A stretch of DNA of 52,166 nt from Actinomycetes bacterium (GCA_021844425.1 JAKBTL010000099.1:9613-61778); one strand, 5' to 3'. Counted from the first letter of the stretch, positions 32,131 to 41,055 are shown. Numbers and translations: made by a program. Notes: generated from the letters alone by a model not told the origin.

Positions 32131-33129
32131 ATGGAATACCACCACCTCGGACGGAGCGGCCTGGTCGTCTCGGCACTGGCCTACGGCAACTGGATCACCC
32201 ACGGCGGCCAGGTCGAAGAGGAGACGGCGGTGGCCTGCGTGCACAGGGCTCTCGATCTCGGGTTCACGACCTTCGACACGGCGGACGTCTACGCGCAGGG
32301 GCGAGCTGAAGAAGTGCTCGGCCATGCGCTCGAGGGCCAGCGGCGGGAGTCCCTCGAGATCCTGACCAAGGTCTACTGGCCGACCGGGCCGGGCCCGAAC
32401 GACCGCGGCCTGGCTCGCAAGCACATCATGGAGTCCATCGATGCCTCGCTGCGGCGTCTCCGGACCGACTACGTCGACTTGTACCAGGCGCACCGCTACG
32501 ACGCCGAGACGCCGCTCGAGGAGACCCTGCGCGCGTTCGACGACCTCGTGCGACGAGGCAAGGTCCTCTACGTGGGCGTGTCCGAGTGGAGGGCGGACCA
32601 GATCGAGTCGGCGTTGCAGATCGCTGACGACATGGGCTTCGACCGGATCGTCTCGAACCAACCGGAGTACTCGCTCCTGTGGCGGGTCATCGAGTCGGAG
32701 GTGCTCCCACTCTGCGAGCGCGAGGGCATCGGCCAGATCGTGTGGTCGCCGCTCGCGCAAGGCGTCCTGACCGGCAAGTACCAGCCCGGAGAGGCGCCCC
32801 CGCCAGGCTCCCGAGCCACGTCCTCGGAAGGCCGCGCCTTCATCGCGGACCTCCTCTCCGACGAGGTGCTCGGACCTGTGCAGGAGTTCGCCGCGCTCGC
32901 ACGGGCGGCGGGCCACAGCCCGGCCGCCGTCGCGCTCGCGTGGGTGCTGTCGAACCCCAACGTGTCCGCGGCGATCGTCGGCGCGACTCGCCCAGAGCAG
33001 CTCGACGAGAACGTGAAGGCGCTCGACATCGAGCTCGAGCCGGAGCTGGTGCGTGCCGTCGAGCAGGTCCTCGGCCCGGTCGTAAAGCGCGACCCCGCGC
33101 TCACCCGGAGCCCGGCCACGCGCCCATAA
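32131..33129 (+). CDS. Aldo/keto reductase
   Basis: NADPH-dependent oxidoreductase of the AKR superfamily, close to the Kv-beta/YghZ group. The 332-residue TIM barrel shows the tetrad: Asp and Tyr in 'FDTADVYAQGRAEEVLG', Lys in 'LEILTKVYWPTG', His in 'VDLYQAHRYD'. The NADPH-binding end is 'NVSAAIVGATRPEQLDEN'. It begins 71 bp from divergent arfB and runs 16 bp ahead of a NUDIX gene. The substrate is unknown. Confidence 0.94.
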   Translation: MEYHHLGRSGLVVSALAYGNWITHGGQVEEETAVACVHRALDLGFTTFDTADVYAQGRAEEVLGHALEGQRRESLEILTKVYWPTGPGPNDRGLARKHIMESIDASLRRLRTDYVDLYQAHRYDAETPLEETLRAFDDLVRRGKVLYVGVSEWRADQIESALQIADDMGFDRIVSNQPEYSLLWRVIESEVLPLCEREGIGQIVWSPLAQGVLTGKYQPGEAPPPGSRATSSEGRAFIADLLSDEVLGPVQEFAALARAAGHSPAAVALAWVLSNPNVSAAIVGATRPEQLDENVKALDIELEPELVRAVEQVLGPVVKRDPALTRSPATRP

Positions 33130-33145
33130 GGGGGCCAGGGGGAAG

Positions 33146-33619
33146 GTGACGTCGACCGAGCAACCGTTCCTCAACGACCTCTCGCGTCGTCAGCGCATCG
33201 GCGCCTACGGGATCGCGAGGAACCCACACGGGCGCCTCCTCCTCGTCCGCGCGGCCAGCTACCTCACCGTTGCAGGCATGTGGTTCCTGCCAGGCGGAGG
33301 CGTGGAGCACGGGGAGACACCGAGCGGGGCGCTGCGTCGAGAGGTGCACGAGGAGACCGGCCTCGTGGTCGGGGAGGTCACGCTCCTCGGCGTGCTGTCC
33401 GACACCCGGCCCGTCCCCAGCGGGGTGCTCCTCCACACGGTCCGCCTGGTCTACCGACTCGAGGAGTGGAGCGGCACGCTGCGCGACGAAGCCTCTGGGT
33501 CGAGCGACCAGGCCGCGTGGCTCTCCCCTGCCGAGCTCGAGTCGGTGCGGCTCGTCCGCTACGTCCGAGAGGCCCTCGACCGCTTCGCCGGCGGCGCCCT
33601 CCACCCTGCGACGGGCTGA
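33146..33619 (+). CDS. NUDIX hydrolase
   Basis: Hydrolase of nucleoside diphosphate-linked compounds. The NUDIX box is complete: 'GGGVEHGETPSGALRREVHE' followed by ETGL (residues about 50-73). The preceding 'RLLLVRAASYLTVAGMWFLP' is the usual first strand and loop. It is 157 residues long. The GTG start has AGGGGGA upstream. It follows the aldo/keto reductase on the same strand and may be cotranscribed. Specificity unknown. Confidence 0.92.
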   Translation: MTSTEQPFLNDLSRRQRIGAYGIARNPHGRLLLVRAASYLTVAGMWFLPGGGVEHGETPSGALRREVHEETGLVVGEVTLLGVLSDTRPVPSGVLLHTVRLVYRLEEWSGTLRDEASGSSDQAAWLSPAELESVRLVRYVREALDRFAGGALHPATG

Positions 33620-33683
33620 GGGATCACCCTGCGAGCTCCTCGCCGCCGAGCCGCACAACGCCCACGGTGCGCAGCACTCGCGG

Positions 33684-35513
33684 TCAGCGGCGGGCTCCAC
33701 CTGCGGAGTGGGAGATCGCGTGCACATGGGTCACCGCCTTGTGCGCCGGGTAGTACCCCGAGAGCCACGGGCCAACCTTCGGAAGCATGAGCACGGCAAG
33801 GAGGATCCCCAGGCACACCGCACTGACGATCGCCCACTGACGCAGGCTTGCCCCGCGGATCTGGCGCCTGGTGCGCCAGAAGAAGTCCCTCGGCGCCAGA
33901 CGGGCCACGTCGAGCATGTGGCCGAGGACGTGGAAGACCATGGCGGCGAACCACAGGACGAAGGTGACCTTGTGGAGTAGCAGCAGGTCGTTGCGCAGCG
34001 GTGTGGTGGTGACCAACAGCGTGGCGATGCCGCTCACGACGACCGCGACCGTCAACACCACGACGAAGGGGCCGAGCAGGCGCAGTAGCGGGGGCGGCGG
34101 GCCCTTGCGACGGTACTCGGGTGAGCCGAGGTAGTACTTGGCGAACCGCCAGGTGGTGCTCCCGATCTTCAGCGCCATGACGGGCACCATCACCATGCCG
34201 ACGACGACGTGGATCGCGAGCAGCGGGCTGATCCGCAGGATGGTCACCCCTTCGATCGCGAGGAGGACCAAGAGGAGTGCCCCGAGCATGGCCGTGAGGC
34301 GGCCGTTCGCCTCGACGCCTTCGCCATCCCCTTCCAGGAGGTCGTCGGCACGCTCGGCGGGCTCCCTGCGTCCGTGGACCACTGCGGCCTCCCATGCCGC
34401 GATCGGCGAGTTCGGGAAGTCGCTCCTCCGAGCGCTGGTGAGCGGGCGCCCGGACGAGCTGGCGACCCACCGGTCGGCGCGTGTCGTCACCGCGGTGTCC
34501 GTTCGGCTCGCGACGCGGACCACCGGTGCGCTCGTAGGCGGTCGACCGGACGAGCTCGTGATCCACCGGACCGTGCCCGACGGCCCCGCGGCAGGCAGAG
34601 GCGACGTGCGCTGACCATCTCCCAGACCTGCCGGGATCGCCGGCGCGGGCGTCACGCCGAAGGGGTAGCGTCCCCGCGGGGCATGCGCCGGTCGCCGGTC
34701 GTCGAGCCCGGGTCGTCGGTCGCCGACAGGGCCTGTCGCGGGTAGGTCGGGCCCGAGCAACCCGTTCGAAGACCCGTTCGCAGACCCGCCAGCACGTCCG
34801 GCCTCCTCCTCCAGCAAGGTAGCCCGGATGTAGCTGCGATAGCGGTGGTAGATGCCGAAAGCGAGCACGCCCACGACCGCAACCGCGAGGACGTACCCGA
34901 CGTCCCCGAACCCCGAGGCGATCGTGTGCCAGTGGGTCCCCACCCCATAGCCGATCCCGGCCCAGGCGCCGTCCCACAAGAACGACCCCGCAGCGGTGAG
35001 CAGCCCGAAGCGTCCGAGCGGCACCTCGGCGATCCCCGCCGGCAGGGCCACGAAGTTGCGGATCACGGGGAGCAGGCGGCTCCCGAACACCCCGAAACGC
35101 TGGTGACGGTCGTACCAGGCCTCGGCCCGGTCGAGGTCGTGATGGCTGAGCAGGATGTAGCGGCCGAATCGGTCGACCACCGCCCTGCCCGCGTAGCGGC
35201 CGACCACCCACGCGATGTAGGCACCGATCACCTCGCCCGAGCCCCCGACCGCGATGACCGCGAGCAGGTTCAGCTTCCCCTGGGCGGCAAGCGCACCGGC
35301 GAAGCCCATCGTCAGCTCCGAGGACGTCGGCACACAGCACGACTGCAGGACGCACAGGAGGAAGATCGCGGCGTAACCGGCGGTGGAGACCAGGTGGGTG
35401 AAGTTCAGCAGGCCGAGCACGGCGACGTCAGGCAGCTTCCTCGTTCGTGTTGGTATGGACGCTCGATGGTAGGCAGCGCGCGAGGGCCGATGTTCCTCGC
35501 CCCCATCAGACAC
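33684..35513 (-). CDS. DedA-family protein fused to a cytochrome b561/DUF4405-like membrane domain
   Basis: A 609-residue fusion. Residues about 30-225 are DedA/SNARE-associated ('TSSELTMGFAGALAAQGKLN', 'GEVIGAYIAWVVGRYAGRAV', 'FGSRLLPVIRNFVALPAGIA', 'GSFLWDGAWAGIGYGVG'); DedA proteins are lipid scramblases or transporters. Residues about 230-405 are a disordered linker with imprecise repeats (SSGRPPTSA/SSGRPLTSA). The last 200 residues have four or five helices with His spaced like a b-type cytochrome ('LLAIHVVVGMVMV', 'LLLLHKVTFVLWFAAMVFHV'). It starts at GTG 35513 or later; the DedA fold begins around residue 32. Heme binding is inferred, not shown. Confidence 0.85.
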   Translation of the reverse strand: MSDGGEEHRPSRAAYHRASIPTRTRKLPDVAVLGLLNFTHLVSTAGYAAIFLLCVLQSCCVPTSSELTMGFAGALAAQGKLNLLAVIAVGGSGEVIGAYIAWVVGRYAGRAVVDRFGRYILLSHHDLDRAEAWYDRHQRFGVFGSRLLPVIRNFVALPAGIAEVPLGRFGLLTAAGSFLWDGAWAGIGYGVGTHWHTIASGFGDVGYVLAVAVVGVLAFGIYHRYRSYIRATLLEEEAGRAGGSANGSSNGLLGPDLPATGPVGDRRPGLDDRRPAHAPRGRYPFGVTPAPAIPAGLGDGQRTSPLPAAGPSGTVRWITSSSGRPPTSAPVVRVASRTDTAVTTRADRWVASSSGRPLTSARRSDFPNSPIAAWEAAVVHGRREPAERADDLLEGDGEGVEANGRLTAMLGALLLVLLAIEGVTILRISPLLAIHVVVGMVMVPVMALKIGSTTWRFAKYYLGSPEYRRKGPPPPLLRLLGPFVVVLTVAVVVSGIATLLVTTTPLRNDLLLLHKVTFVLWFAAMVFHVLGHMLDVARLAPRDFFWRTRRQIRGASLRQWAIVSAVCLGILLAVLMLPKVGPWLSGYYPAHKAVTHVHAISHSAGGARR

Positions 35514-35676
35514 GGTGAGGTTGAAGAACGCCTAAACGCGTATGCCCGCCTCACCGCGCCCACCAGGCCGACCCACCCCGCCGTGCAGACCTCGCGGCCG
35601 CGCGAACACGGGGATGGCGAGTGAGACGTCCCTCCTCTTGGACTGGCTTCTGGGTGGACCTCCTCCCACTGCGAGT

Positions 35677-35705
35677 TTGACAGTAGCGTGATCGACCGAT
35701 AACGA
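35677..35705 (+). promoter_or_regulatory. Candidate promoter of the orphan solute-binding protein gene
   Basis: A perfect TTGACA -35 hexamer (35677-35682) is followed after 17 bp by TAACGA (35700-35705), an acceptable -10. Transcription from here would give a leader of about 100 nt. A 7-bp inverted repeat, ACCGATA (35695-35701) and TATCGGT (35728-35734), straddles the expected start site and might be an operator. The remainder of the 300-bp divergent gap, 35514-35676, shows nothing clear. Confidence 0.6.
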
Positions 35706-35813
35706 TTACCCGACGACAATTTGCCTCTATCGGTTGCGCACGTGCCACGGCGCGTCCGCCGCCGACAGAGGCCATCTCACTGGGGGCCGGTGAGGCCCCG
35801 GGGGGGCGAACGC

Positions 35814-37724
35814 ATGACCGACCTTGCTCGCAGGCTGCCCGAGACGTCCAGGGGCGCGTCGACCCGACGGAGCCTCCGGCTGCTCTGCGGATCGCTGGTG
35901 CTTCTCGCGACCGCGATCGGGGCAGGCGCGGTCGGCGCAGCGACTCCGGCGGGCGCCAGCACCACGGTCGTCACAGGCGGGACTGCCAGCTACGCCCTCC
36001 CGCCGGGCGACGTGTTCACATGGGTCATCCCTATCGAGAGCCTGGTCGCCTACGAGCCGTACCAGACCAACGTCGAGGACGAGATGTACCTGCCGATGTA
36101 CTGGTTCGGCACAGGATCGAAGACCGGCATCGACTACAAGCTCTCCATCGGGAACAAGCCCGTGTGGTCGAACGGCGACAAGACCGTCACCATCCACATG
36201 AAGCACACGATCACGTGGTCCACAGGGGCGCCGGTCACATCGAACGACGTGAAATTCTTCTTCCAGCTGTACCAGGCGGGAAAGACGCAGATCGGCAACT
36301 ACCTGCCAGGGCTCATGCCCGACAACATCGCCCGGATCACATATCCGAACGCCTACACGTTCGTCCTCCACCTGACGCGCGCCTACAACCCCACCTGGTA
36401 CGAGGGCAACCAGCTCGGATGGATCTACCCTCTCCCGGTGCAGTCCTGGGACCGCACCTCACTCAGCTCCCCCGCGTCGGCTTCCAATTCGTCGACCCCG
36501 GCAGGCGCCAAGGCGGTGTTCACATTCATCTTCTCCCAGGCGAAGTCCCGGAACACCTACGCCACAAACCCAATGTGGAAGGTCGTGGACGGACCCTTCT
36601 TCATCAGCGCCTACAACTCGGTCACCCACGAGGCGACCTTCGACCGCAACACCCACTACACGGGGGCGACAAAGCCGCATCTGGCCGCCTACACCGTCTA
36701 CAGCTTCACAACAGGGACCACGGAGCTCGACGCCCTGCGCTCAGGCTCCATCACCTTCGGGTACATCCCTTACAGCGACCTCTCCCAGATCTCGTACTAC
36801 AAGAGCCACGGCTACAGCATCAAATCTTGGCCGATCTTCTACAACAACGTCGCCGAGCTCAGCTACACCTCGAAGACCTGGGGGCCGCTGGTCAGACAGC
36901 TCTACATCCGCCAGGCGCTGCAGCACCTCATCACAGACCACCTCTACATCACACGGACCCTCGGCGGCAACGGACTTCCAGACTACGGTCCGGTCGCCGT
37001 CTACCCGCACTCGAGCTACGTGGGGGCCGCGATCAAGAAGGACCCGTACCCGTACGACCCGCAAGCTGCGTCGAAGCTGCTCGAGGCGCACGGCTGGGTG
37101 AAGGGGCCGGGAGGCATCGACGTCTGCGAGCGCCCGGGCACAGGCCCTTCACGTTGCGGAAAGGGCATCGCCAAGGGCAGGAAGCTCACATTCTTCACGT
37201 ACTACGCGACGGGAACAACAGCGCTCTTCACGCAGGCGTCCGCCTTCAAGACCGTGGCGAAGGCCGCCGGGATCGACGTCAAGCTGGATGGTCAGACCGT
37301 CACATCGATCTACTCCCTCGCCGGATTGTGCGTCACACCGCAGCAGAAAGTGCCCAAGACACTGGCCACAGGGTCGTGCAAATGGGGCATCTCCCTCGAC
37401 GCCCTGTGGTTCTGGAACTACGGCCAGTACCAGCTCGTCCCTGCGGGCACAGGCCAGTGGGGTAAGGGCAACTTCTTCGGCGGCGGCTACTACACAGCCA
37501 AAGCCCAGAAGCTCATCGACGCGGTGGAGACGGCTCCGGCCAAGAGCGGCCTCGCGCCGCTCTACAAGGACGAGGCCTACCTCTCCAAGCAGGTTCCCTC
37601 CTTGTGGTGGCCGCTCCAGGACTGGGAGATCGTGGCAGCGAAGAAGAACCTCTCAGGGTGGCAGCACCTCAATCCGTACGCGAACTACATGCCACAGACC
37701 TGGTACTACACGAAGTCGAGCTAG
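35814..37724 (+). CDS. Orphan ABC transporter substrate-binding protein, family 5 (peptide/oligopeptide type)
   Basis: 636-residue exported solute-binding protein. The signal region 'STRRSLRLLCGSLVLLATAI' has a Tat-like twin arginine, and no lipobox Cys sits at the cleavage site. The family 5 pattern is clear: 'VTIHMKHTITWSTGAPVTSN' then DVKFFFQLY, 'FVLHLTRAYNP', 'VRQLYIRQALQHLITDHLYI'. No permease or ATPase genes are adjacent, so its partner is elsewhere. Thr is encoded by ACA in about 23 of roughly 60 cases by hand count, a codon almost absent from neighbouring genes. It has its own promoter-like sequence upstream. Cargo unknown. Confidence 0.92.
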   Translation: MTDLARRLPETSRGASTRRSLRLLCGSLVLLATAIGAGAVGAATPAGASTTVVTGGTASYALPPGDVFTWVIPIESLVAYEPYQTNVEDEMYLPMYWFGTGSKTGIDYKLSIGNKPVWSNGDKTVTIHMKHTITWSTGAPVTSNDVKFFFQLYQAGKTQIGNYLPGLMPDNIARITYPNAYTFVLHLTRAYNPTWYEGNQLGWIYPLPVQSWDRTSLSSPASASNSSTPAGAKAVFTFIFSQAKSRNTYATNPMWKVVDGPFFISAYNSVTHEATFDRNTHYTGATKPHLAAYTVYSFTTGTTELDALRSGSITFGYIPYSDLSQISYYKSHGYSIKSWPIFYNNVAELSYTSKTWGPLVRQLYIRQALQHLITDHLYITRTLGGNGLPDYGPVAVYPHSSYVGAAIKKDPYPYDPQAASKLLEAHGWVKGPGGIDVCERPGTGPSRCGKGIAKGRKLTFFTYYATGTTALFTQASAFKTVAKAAGIDVKLDGQTVTSIYSLAGLCVTPQQKVPKTLATGSCKWGISLDALWFWNYGQYQLVPAGTGQWGKGNFFGGGYYTAKAQKLIDAVETAPAKSGLAPLYKDEAYLSKQVPSLWWPLQDWEIVAAKKNLSGWQHLNPYANYMPQTWYYTKSS

Positions 37725-37805
37725 GTTCCTTCCAGGAGCCATGCGGGTGCCCGTCCGATCCCGAAACTCGCAGACTGAGACGGAGAAACCCGCAACAGGC
37801 TCTCA

Positions 37806-40676
37806 TCAAGAGCACCCGCTCGTCGAGCCGCAGCTCGAGCACACGTAGCAGGACCCCGAGCGCTGCATCACGTTGCCGCAGCTGTAGCAGAACGGGGCAT
37901 CGCGCTGCTCCGCCCTGGCCAACATGGCTGCGTCGCCCGCCGGCGGGCGCGCGGCCCGTGCAACTGTCGTCGGTGGCTCGGCTGTCGCCGGCCCGTCGTC
38001 GACGAGGCCCGTGGACGGAGTGGCGCTCTCCTCGACTCCTGGAAGGGTCGGCTGGATGCGCTCGGAGACGGACAGCACGCCGAGGTCGAGACGCTCCTCG
38101 TAGGTGAGGTAGTCGAGCGCCAGGCGCCGGAAGATGTAGTCCACCAGGCTCGTGGCGATCCGCAGGTCGGCGTCGTCCGTGATCCCGGCCGGCTCGAACT
38201 TCATGTTCGAGTACTTGCGCACGTAGGTCGCCAACGGCACGCCGTGCTGGAGCCCGAGGCTGATCGAGATCGAGAACGCGTCCATGATGCCAGCCAGGGT
38301 CGACCCCTGCTTCGAGACCTTCACGAACACCTCGCCCGGGCGTCCGTCCTCGTACTCCCCGACCGTCACGTAGCCCTCGCAGTCGGCCACCCTGAAGGCG
38401 AACGTGTTCGACCGGCGGCGCCTCGGCAGGCGCTCCCGAACGGCGCCGACGACCAGCGGTTCGGCCTTCTTCTGCTTCTCGCGCACGAGGGCGGCTTCGA
38501 GCTCGGCGATCCGCGCTGCCGCCGCGCGGTCCCTCGCCTCCGCGAGGGACCCCGGCGGGGCCCCGTCGGCACCCTCCGCGACCCATCCCTCCTTCTTGGT
38601 CGTGGAGAGGGGTTGGGCGACCTTGCAGTTGTCGCGGTAGATGGCGACGGCCTTGATGCCGAGCCGCCACGCGTCGACGTGGAGCTGCTCGACGTCCTCC
38701 ACGGTGGCATCTTCGGGCATGTTGACCGTCTTGCTGATCGCGCCGCTGATGAACGGCTGCACCGCCCCCATCATCCGGATGTGTCCCGAGTAGTGGATGG
38801 TGTTGTCCCCCATCGAGCACGCGAACACCGGGAGGTGCTCGCCCCTGAGGTACGGCGCCCCGACGATGGTCTTGTGCTCGTCGATGTAGGCCACGATCTG
38901 GTCGATCTGGTCCTGCGCGTACCCGAGCCGGCGAAGCGACCTTGGCACCGTCTGGTTGACGATCGACATCGTCCCGCCGCCCACGAGCTTCTTCGTCTTC
39001 ACGAGCCCGAGGTCGGGCTCGACACCGGTCGTGTCGCAGTCCATGAGCAGCCCGATCGTGCCGGTCGGCGCCAGCACACTGGCCTGGGAGTTCCGCACGC
39101 CGAACTGCTCGGCGAGCTCCACCGCCTCGTCCCACGCCTGCTGCGCAGCCGACAGCAGCTCTGGAGGCACGAGCTCCTCGTCGATCTTCGACGCCTCGCT
39201 CTGGTGCATGCGCAACACGTTCACCATCGGCTCAGCGTTCTCGTGGAACCCGGCGAACGGCCCCATACGGCTCGCGGTCCTGGCCGAGGTCACGTAGGCC
39301 TGGCCGGTCATGAGCGCGGTGACGGCGGCCGCCCACGCTCGACCGGCGTCCGAGTCGTACGGCAGGCCGTTCGCCATCAGCAGGGCGCCGAGGTTGGCGT
39401 AGCCGATGCCCAGTTCCCTGAACCTGCGCGAGTTCTCTGCGATCTTCTCGGTCGGGTAGTCGGCGTTCCCGACGATGATCTCCTGCCCCGTGAACACCAC
39501 CTCGACGGCGGCCTTGAAGCCCTCCACGTCGAAAGACCCGTCGGTGTCGAGGAACTCGAGCAGGTTCAGGCTTGCGAGGTTGCACGCCGAGTTGTCGAGG
39601 TGCATGTACTCGCTGCAGGGGTTGCTGGCGTTGATCCGCCCGGTCCTCGGGGCCGTGTGCCACTTGTTGATGGTGGTGTCGAACTGCATCCCGGGGTCTG
39701 CGCACTCCCAGGCGGCGTGGGCGATCTGGCGGAACAGGTCCCGAGCTCTCACCCGGCGGACCACGGATCCGTCGGTCCGGGCGCTGAGCTCCCAGTCGGC
39801 GTCGGCGAGCACCGCATGCATGAACTCGTCGGTCACGCGCACAGAGTTGTTCGCGTTCTGGTACTGCACCGAGTGGCTGTCGGCGCCGTCGAGGTCCATG
39901 TCGAAGCCTGCGTCACGCAGCACGCGCGCCTTGCGCTCCTCGATCGCCTTGCACCAGATGAAGTCCTCGATGTCGGGATGGTCGACGTCGAGGATGACCA
40001 TCTTCGCGGCGCGGCGCGTCTTGCCACCCGACTTGATGGTGCCGGCCGACGCGTCCGCGCCGCGCATGAAGCTCACAGGACCTGACGCGGTCCCCCCGCC
40101 CTTCAAGAGCTCGTGCGACGAACGGATCCGCGAGAGGTTGACGCCTGCGCCCGACCCGCCCTTGAAGATGACTCCCTCCTCGACGTACCAGTTCAGGATC
40201 GAGTCCATCGAGTCCTCGACCGACAGGATGAAGCATGCGGAGCCCTGCTGGGGGACGCCGTCGACGCCGATGTTGAACCAGACGGGCGAGTTGAACGCAG
40301 CCTTCTGGTGGACGATGAGGTGCTTGAGCTCGTCTCGGAAGATCTCCGCCTCCGCCTTGTCGACGAAGTAGCCGTCCTTCGTCCCCCACGCCGTGAGGGT
40401 GTCCACGACGCGGTCGGCGACCTGCTTGAGCGACCACTCGCGCTCGGGAGTGCCGAGCGTGCCTCGGAAGTACTTCTGGGCGAGGATGTTCGTGGCGTTC
40501 ACGCTCCAGGTCTCGGGGACCTCCACGCCGAGCTGCTCGAAGACGACCGTGCCGTCACGCAAGTTCGTGATGCGCGCGTCGCGTCGCTCCCAGCGGACCT
40601 CGTCGTAGGGGTGCACCCCTTCGGTCGTGAAGTGCCGGCGGATCCCGATCGCGGTGCGCTGCGGTGCGATGGCCAT
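37806..40676 (-). CDS. nrdJ: Adenosylcobalamin-dependent (class II) ribonucleoside-diphosphate reductase
   Basis: Makes deoxyribonucleotides using a B12 radical, independent of oxygen. The 956-residue protein has 'AAFNSPVWFNIGV', 'QQGSACFILSVEDSMDSILN' (redox Cys), 'FKGGSGAGVNLSRIRS', the radical-site loop 'NASNPCSEYMHLDNSACNLA' and 'SVLAPTGTIGLLMDCDTTG'. The C terminus has paired cysteines ('CYSCGNVMQRSGSCYVCSSC') for regeneration of the active-site disulfide. Length fits the long NrdJ form. The ATG at 40676 gives 'MAIAPQRTAIGIRRHF', and an AGGAG lies 8-9 nt upstream. NrdR boxes precede it. Confidence 0.97.
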   Translation of the reverse strand: MAIAPQRTAIGIRRHFTTEGVHPYDEVRWERRDARITNLRDGTVVFEQLGVEVPETWSVNATNILAQKYFRGTLGTPEREWSLKQVADRVVDTLTAWGTKDGYFVDKAEAEIFRDELKHLIVHQKAAFNSPVWFNIGVDGVPQQGSACFILSVEDSMDSILNWYVEEGVIFKGGSGAGVNLSRIRSSHELLKGGGTASGPVSFMRGADASAGTIKSGGKTRRAAKMVILDVDHPDIEDFIWCKAIEERKARVLRDAGFDMDLDGADSHSVQYQNANNSVRVTDEFMHAVLADADWELSARTDGSVVRRVRARDLFRQIAHAAWECADPGMQFDTTINKWHTAPRTGRINASNPCSEYMHLDNSACNLASLNLLEFLDTDGSFDVEGFKAAVEVVFTGQEIIVGNADYPTEKIAENSRRFRELGIGYANLGALLMANGLPYDSDAGRAWAAAVTALMTGQAYVTSARTASRMGPFAGFHENAEPMVNVLRMHQSEASKIDEELVPPELLSAAQQAWDEAVELAEQFGVRNSQASVLAPTGTIGLLMDCDTTGVEPDLGLVKTKKLVGGGTMSIVNQTVPRSLRRLGYAQDQIDQIVAYIDEHKTIVGAPYLRGEHLPVFACSMGDNTIHYSGHIRMMGAVQPFISGAISKTVNMPEDATVEDVEQLHVDAWRLGIKAVAIYRDNCKVAQPLSTTKKEGWVAEGADGAPPGSLAEARDRAAAARIAELEAALVREKQKKAEPLVVGAVRERLPRRRRSNTFAFRVADCEGYVTVGEYEDGRPGEVFVKVSKQGSTLAGIMDAFSISISLGLQHGVPLATYVRKYSNMKFEPAGITDDADLRIATSLVDYIFRRLALDYLTYEERLDLGVLSVSERIQPTLPGVEESATPSTGLVDDGPATAEPPTTVARAARPPAGDAAMLARAEQRDAPFCYSCGNVMQRSGSCYVCSSCGSTSGCS

Positions 40677-40756
40677 TTCGTCGTAGCTCCTCTGCTGCCT
40701 CGGCTGCCCCGATGTCCACCTCCCGCCCAAGGCTTGGCGGCTACGGCAGGTTGCAA

Positions 40757-40772
40757 CCACTACATCTTGTGG
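40757..40772 (-). promoter_or_regulatory. NrdR box 1 (proximal)
   Basis: CCACTACATCTTGTGG is close to the NrdR consensus ACACWATATATWGTGT, with the CAC...GTG arms intact. It lies about 81 bp upstream of the nrdJ ATG and just downstream of the predicted transcription start. Its partner is centred exactly 32 bp away (three helical turns), the spacing known for paired NrdR boxes. Confidence 0.8.
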
Positions 40773-40788
40773 TCGGGCCCACCCCAGG

Positions 40789-40804
40789 ACGCGAGATGTA
40801 GGTT
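40789..40804 (-). promoter_or_regulatory. NrdR box 2 (distal)
   Basis: Read on the minus strand this is AACCTACATCTCGCGT, sharing CTACATCT with box 1 in the same orientation and register. It overlaps the predicted nrdJ transcription start. It is a weaker match than box 1 in its right arm. Confidence 0.7.
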
Positions 40805-40805
40805 C

Positions 40806-40835
40806 ATTACAGCACTGTAGTTACGCCCTTGTCAA
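40806..40835 (-). promoter_or_regulatory. nrdJ promoter
   Basis: On the minus strand, TTGACA (40830-40835) is separated by 18 bp from TGTAAT (40806-40811). The spacer and -10 together form a 16-bp near-perfect palindrome, ACTACAGTGCTGTAAT (40806-40821). That may be an additional regulator site distinct from the NrdR boxes immediately downstream. Confidence 0.7.
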
Positions 40836-40943
40836 CGGCTGCCCGTAGAGGGCCTCGACGAAGGCGGCGCTCCCCGTCGGCGGCCAGGTCGCCGGGCCCG
40901 CTGACGGGGCCCCGCCTCCAGGCCCTTCGTCGACCCGGGTCAT
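40821..40943 (-). CDS. Candidate 40-residue small ORF upstream of nrdJ
   Basis: Too short for automatic calling but preceded by an excellent ribosome binding site (GAGGAGGTGGCTC then ATG). The predicted peptide starts MTRVDEGPGGGAPSAGPATW and ends AFVEALYGQPLTRA, with a Gly/Pro/Ala-rich front and more ordinary C terminus. Its final codons overlap the nrdJ -35 element. No family recognised. It could be a genuine small protein or the translated leader of an older transcript; the remaining gap to 41055 shows nothing else. Confidence 0.4.
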   Translation of the reverse strand: MTRVDEGPGGGAPSAGPATWPPTGSAAFVEALYGQPLTRA

Positions 40944-41055
40944 GAGCCACCTCCTCGCCGCCGGCGTGAGGGCGGCGCGGCGGTCGAGCACGCCGGTGCG
41001 CTGGCCAACCTACCTCTCGCCGCTGGCGCCGGCCTCTCCCGCTGTCGTGCCGTGG

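Noticed and set aside
38244-40085. Long 613-codon plus-strand frame over nrdJ
   Set aside because: Antisense shadow of a fully recognisable nrdJ, with no start signals or domain motifs.
40677-41055. Possible cobalamin riboswitch upstream of the B12-dependent reductase
   Set aside because: I could not find the conserved B12-box or a plausible multi-helix fold; the region is better explained by a promoter, NrdR boxes and a small ORF.
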